A stretch of 25,313 nucleotides of DNA, from positions 1 to 25,313 of the forward strand of contig JAISGE010000120.1 in assembly GCA_031263265.1 (NCBI GenBank), given 5' to 3'. Below are positions 22,902 to 25,313 of the stretch, one piece after another; within the stretch, counting starts at the first letter, position 1; the number at the start of each line of letters is the position of its first letter. The notes under the pieces were generated by a model, which saw only the letters and a program-made list of their open reading frames with translations, was not told where the DNA came from and did not search any database. The stretch is from Treponema sp. (lineage in GTDB: Bacteria; Spirochaetota; Spirochaetia; Treponematales; Breznakiellaceae). The translations under genes and the position numbers were made by a program.

Positions 22902-24344
22902 TCAATTGTTGTAGACGCCGACGCCGGGGCCATTGTCCGGTCCGCCGCCGATAAGGTACTTTCCGTTTCCGTAGGTGATGGCGTTGACAAAGGAGGTGGT
23001 ACCGGGGAACTGTCCCTGAGCTCCGGTAACGGCCCAGTTGAACCCATCGGTTGAAGCGATCGACTTGCCCAAGCTGCCGCCTGCCACAAAGTAGCCGTTG
23101 GCATAGGTAACGGCGTTAAGCCAGGAGCTTTTGTCGCTGATCTCCATGATGTCGGAAAGCTCCACCCCTACCCAGTTCGTCAAACCGCCGGCGCCGCTGC
23201 CGGTGGCATACGCGGCCTTGTGGTAGCCCACGATCACGAACTTGGAGTGGACAATATCAAAAGCCACTTGCTTGATACTTGCCTGGGAGGGTTCGCTCCC
23301 GGAGAAAATCGCCGCGGTCTGGCTGGTGGTGGGGGTCCAGTTTATACCGTTCATGGAATACCCGGAAACCGCATTCTGACCGGTTAGCACAAACATACTG
23401 GCAGTCCCCAGAAGCTGGCCAAAGACAACGCTGTTGTAGTTGCCGGAGGTGGATATTCCCGAGATCGAAGTCCAGCCAGTGTAGGCTGGATACCCTGTTT
23501 TATATTGCGCCTGTCCGCCGGTTCCCACGATGACGGTAATCCCGTTTCCATAGGCAATGCCTCGGATATCCGAATTATTAAGCAGCCCGGTGCCGATGAG
23601 ATACCAGTCCTTACCGTTTGTGGAATACGACATGGTTCCGCTATCGCCGACCGCATAAAAGGTCCGGTTATCTTCAACGAAGATGATCGAGGAGACATGG
23701 GCATTTACGTTGGGAAAAATCCCATTCGGTATCGGCGACCAGCCTGAGGGCACGTTGCCGTTGGAGTAGGCCGCGGAATTGTCGTTCCGGTTTCCTACGA
23801 CAAAGAGGTTGTTTCCATAGGCCGCGGCATTCACCGAACCGCTGGTAAGCGCCTGCGAATTGGTCCAGGAGCTGTAGGGCCACAGGATGTTGTACGCCGC
23901 GTTCGGGTTTATGTCGACTGTAATCGGGGTTCCAGACATAAGAGCGGATCCTGGTATAGTACATCTGATGTATAAGGAACTTACTGCCAAGGGCGTACCG
24001 ATTATGCGGATTATAGCACTCTCGTTCAGGGCATATACTATCTGTGCACTTAATCCTGTGGGGATGTTGGTGAACCAGCTTGTTACGTCCCATACCCCGA
24101 CATCGAAGGCATCATTCTCGTCCAGGCCAATGGCCACCAGATAATTCAAGGAAGTATTTATGGTGCCGGTAATGGTAACGTCAGCGAAGGTTGCGGTTCC
24201 TGCGGTAACTGACCGGGCCGCGGGAACATCATCCGAAAGCGCCGGGTTATTACAGGCGGTAAAGAACATTGCCAGCGCGATAAGCGCCGCAATGCCGATG
24301 GATCGTACATGGAACCAGGTTCCATGGTTTTTCTTTTGTATCAT
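22902..24344 (-). CDS. Lipoprotein with seven propeller-like repeats
   Basis: The 480-residue protein has a signal peptide ending in FFTAC (lipidated Cys31), with AGGAG five bases before the ATG. After an N-terminal region of about 140 residues rich in Thr/Ser and beta strands, seven repeats of about 40-50 residues follow. They share a pattern like 'YGNGxFVxGGxxGxxxYSxDGxxW': 'AAYGNNLFVVGN', 'IAYGNGITVIVG', 'VTYANGYFVAGGSLG … STDGFNW' and 'ITYGNGKYLIGGG' are the clearest. This suggests a seven-bladed beta-propeller of Asp-box/BNR character. It is probably exposed in the periplasm or on the surface as a binding or adhesion protein. No catalytic residues of sialidases are evident, so no enzyme activity is claimed. 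Confidence 0.8.
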   Translation of the reverse strand: MIQKKNHGTWFHVRSIGIAALIALAMFFTACNNPALSDDVPAARSVTAGTATFADVTITGTINTSLNYLVAIGLDENDAFDVGVWDVTSWFTNIPTGLSAQIVYALNESAIIRIIGTPLAVSSLYIRCTIPGSALMSGTPITVDINPNAAYNILWPYSSWTNSQALTSGSVNAAAYGNNLFVVGNRNDNSAAYSNGNVPSGWSPIPNGIFPNVNAHVSSIIFVEDNRTFYAVGDSGTMSYSTNGKDWYLIGTGLLNNSDIRGIAYGNGITVIVGTGGQAQYKTGYPAYTGWTSISGISTSGNYNSVVFGQLLGTASMFVLTGQNAVSGYSMNGINWTPTTSQTAAIFSGSEPSQASIKQVAFDIVHSKFVIVGYHKAAYATGSGAGGLTNWVGVELSDIMEISDKSSWLNAVTYANGYFVAGGSLGKSIASTDGFNWAVTGAQGQFPGTTSFVNAITYGNGKYLIGGGPDNGPGVGVYNN

Positions 24345-24392
24345 ATAAACTCCTATAGATACATATAAAAATACTGGTAATTTGACTGTCCG

Positions 24393-24491
24393 CTATAGGG
24401 ACAACCAAACCGTAGAACACACACGGGTTATCCCGTGGTCTTTTGCCCGAAACCTCTGGGTCTAGGGCGGTTTAAAAAGGTATTTCACCAT
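24393..24491 (-). other. Short SD-led reading frame interrupted by an in-frame TAG
   Basis: AAGGAGGG (24493-24500, minus strand) stands directly before an ATG at 24491 and an in-frame GTG at 24488. The frame reads MVKYLFKPP, then TAG (24462-24464), and stays open for 22 more codons ending 'STVWLSL' before TAG at 24393-24395. It lies in the 180-base gap between two minus-strand genes. It also contains a six-base stem CACGGG/CCCGTG (24422-24437). This could be a degraded small gene, a tiny peptide gene with a readthrough stop, or a dispersed non-coding repeat. Confidence 0.3.
24422..24437 (-). terminator. Weak hairpin downstream of the YWK-repeat gene
   Basis: CACGGG and CCCGTG pair around a four-base loop. 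On the minus strand the tail is TGTGTTCT rather than a T run, so termination would be weak. It is the only compact stem seen in the gap after the gene ending at 24525. Confidence 0.25.
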
Positions 24492-24524
24492 TCCCTCCTT
24501 ATGTATACGGTCAGAGCTGTTTAC

Positions 24525-25313
24525 TCACCGTACCGTTATGCCGCTTATAGACGAAAAACCGGTGTCGCTTGAGGCCACTGGTACCTGTTGCAGGATCTCT
24601 CCGGTCTCTGCGTTAATTTTCCAGTACGCCGCGCTTGTTGCATGTGAGCGAACAGCGTATAGATCCGTTCCGTCCAACGCAAGACGTGTCATTGATGTTG
24701 CGCCATCGATTGGACACCAGGTAGAATCCGTATCATTGCTGACCTTCCAGTATCCCCCAACGCTAGGACTTCCCTGTGATCCTGACAGGTAAACGGTGTC
24801 CCCGGATACGACAATATGCGTAATAGTACCTGTGGTATCAACCGATATTTTATCAACATGGTTAGTTTCGGTATTCAGTTTCCAGTAGAAAGGCCGGGGT
24901 CCTCCATCCACCTGCTCTCTTCCTGCCAGATAGATGAAGTCGCCTGACTTGGCTATGCCGCCTATAATCGCGCTTGTTTCATCGCTCAGGGATACTGCTT
25001 CTGCTGAAGCGGCATCTTTAGGGTATTTCCAATACACGGCTTTTCCACCGACAAAACCACCCATGTAGAGGTTGTTTCCGCTCAGTACTACGTCGCCATA
25101 GAGGAACAGCGAAGTACCCGTGGCTATGACTTTCCTATCAGAAGGGGCGCCATTGGCAATCTTCCAGTAATTAATATCAGACTGGTTTGAGACAACTACC
25201 AGATGGACACTATCCCCGTCAACTACGATGAACGGAGTGTTATTACCATTGAGGGTCTTGGGTATATCAATTTCAATCGCAGGTCCGTTATTTTTTTGGT
25301 ATATGAGTACTCC
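24525..25313 (-). CDS. 'YWK' repeat protein, probable beta-propeller (C-terminal part, cut by window edge)
   Basis: The frame is open from the right edge to a stop at 24525, giving at least 262 residues. An internal ATG at 25064 is not the start, because the coding pattern continues through it. At least five repeats of about 45-50 residues are visible, each with a strand pair followed by Tyr-Trp-Lys: 'SDINYWKIANG', 'GKAVYWKYPKD', 'GPRPFYWKLNTE', 'SVGGYWKVSND' and 'TSAAYWKINAE'. They alternate with 'DTVYLSG', 'DFIYLAG' and 'NNLYMGG' strands. A repeating beta-sheet fold such as a propeller is likely. The N-terminus, where a lipoprotein signal would be expected by analogy with the neighbour, lies outside the window. 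Function is unknown; an exposed binding role is an inference. Confidence 0.75.
   Translation of the reverse strand, partial: GVLIYQKNNGPAIEIDIPKTLNGNNTPFIVVDGDSVHLVVVSNQSDINYWKIANGAPSDRKVIATGTSLFLYGDVVLSGNNLYMGGFVGGKAVYWKYPKDAASAEAVSLSDETSAIIGGIAKSGDFIYLAGREQVDGGPRPFYWKLNTETNHVDKISVDTTGTITHIVVSGDTVYLSGSQGSPSVGGYWKVSNDTDSTWCPIDGATSMTRLALDGTDLYAVRSHATSAAYWKINAETGEILQQVPVASSDTGFSSISGITVR

Noticed and set aside
1..25313. CRISPR array, tRNA or rRNA genes
   Set aside because: No regularly spaced repeats and no recognisable tRNA or rRNA sequence were found on either strand.

Overview
The window most resembles the chromosome of a free-living or gut-type Treponema (Spirochaetales). I infer this from the many spirochaete-style lipoproteins, a small protein family I associate with termite-gut treponemes (22149-22811), and the moderate GC content. 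No rRNA or other phylogenetic marker is present, so the genus is an inference and the species is not claimed. The window is densely coded, and no stretch longer than about 300 bases lacks a gene.

Left part (1-6660): a truncated XRE-type regulator leaves the left edge on the minus strand. Divergent from it are a secreted M30-like zinc metalloprotease lipoprotein and a small lipoprotein. An acyl-ACP thioesterase on the minus strand converges on that pair. On the plus strand follow a cytoplasmic GH30 glycosidase, a QueG-like double [4Fe-4S] protein with an altered active site, a decayed IS630-type transposase and a rubredoxin.

Middle (6685-13680): a small unknown protein and Lon protease lie on the plus strand and meet a convergent sugar ABC transporter operon on the minus strand. 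Its order of transcription is ChvE-type binding protein, two-domain ATPase, permease. A clear promoter lies in front of the binding protein, and a strong hairpin between the first two genes could set their ratio.

The most unusual region is 13724-21308 (minus strand). It is a tandemly duplicated two-gene cassette in which each copy encodes a lipoprotein followed by a TonB-dependent outer-membrane receptor. Each lipoprotein has about three fibronectin-III-like domains and an orphan 5'-nucleotidase C-terminal (nucleoside-binding) domain, with no metallophosphatase catalytic domain. The genes are coupled by a GTGA overlap or by gaps of 13-28 bases. I interpret this as a SusD/SusC-like or BtuG/BtuB-like lipoprotein-receptor uptake system. 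Its ligand may contain a nucleobase or nucleotide, because the aromatic and Asp positions of the nucleoside pocket are largely kept.

Right part (21365-25313): a VapBC-type toxin-antitoxin pair lies between imperfect 22-base direct repeats. Then come a gene broken by one in-frame TAA, a lipoprotein with seven propeller-like repeats, a small SD-led reading frame interrupted by TAG, and the C-terminal part of a 'YWK' repeat protein running off the right edge. Three genes (225, 5496, 21419) have their best promoter so close to the ATG that transcripts would be leaderless or nearly so.
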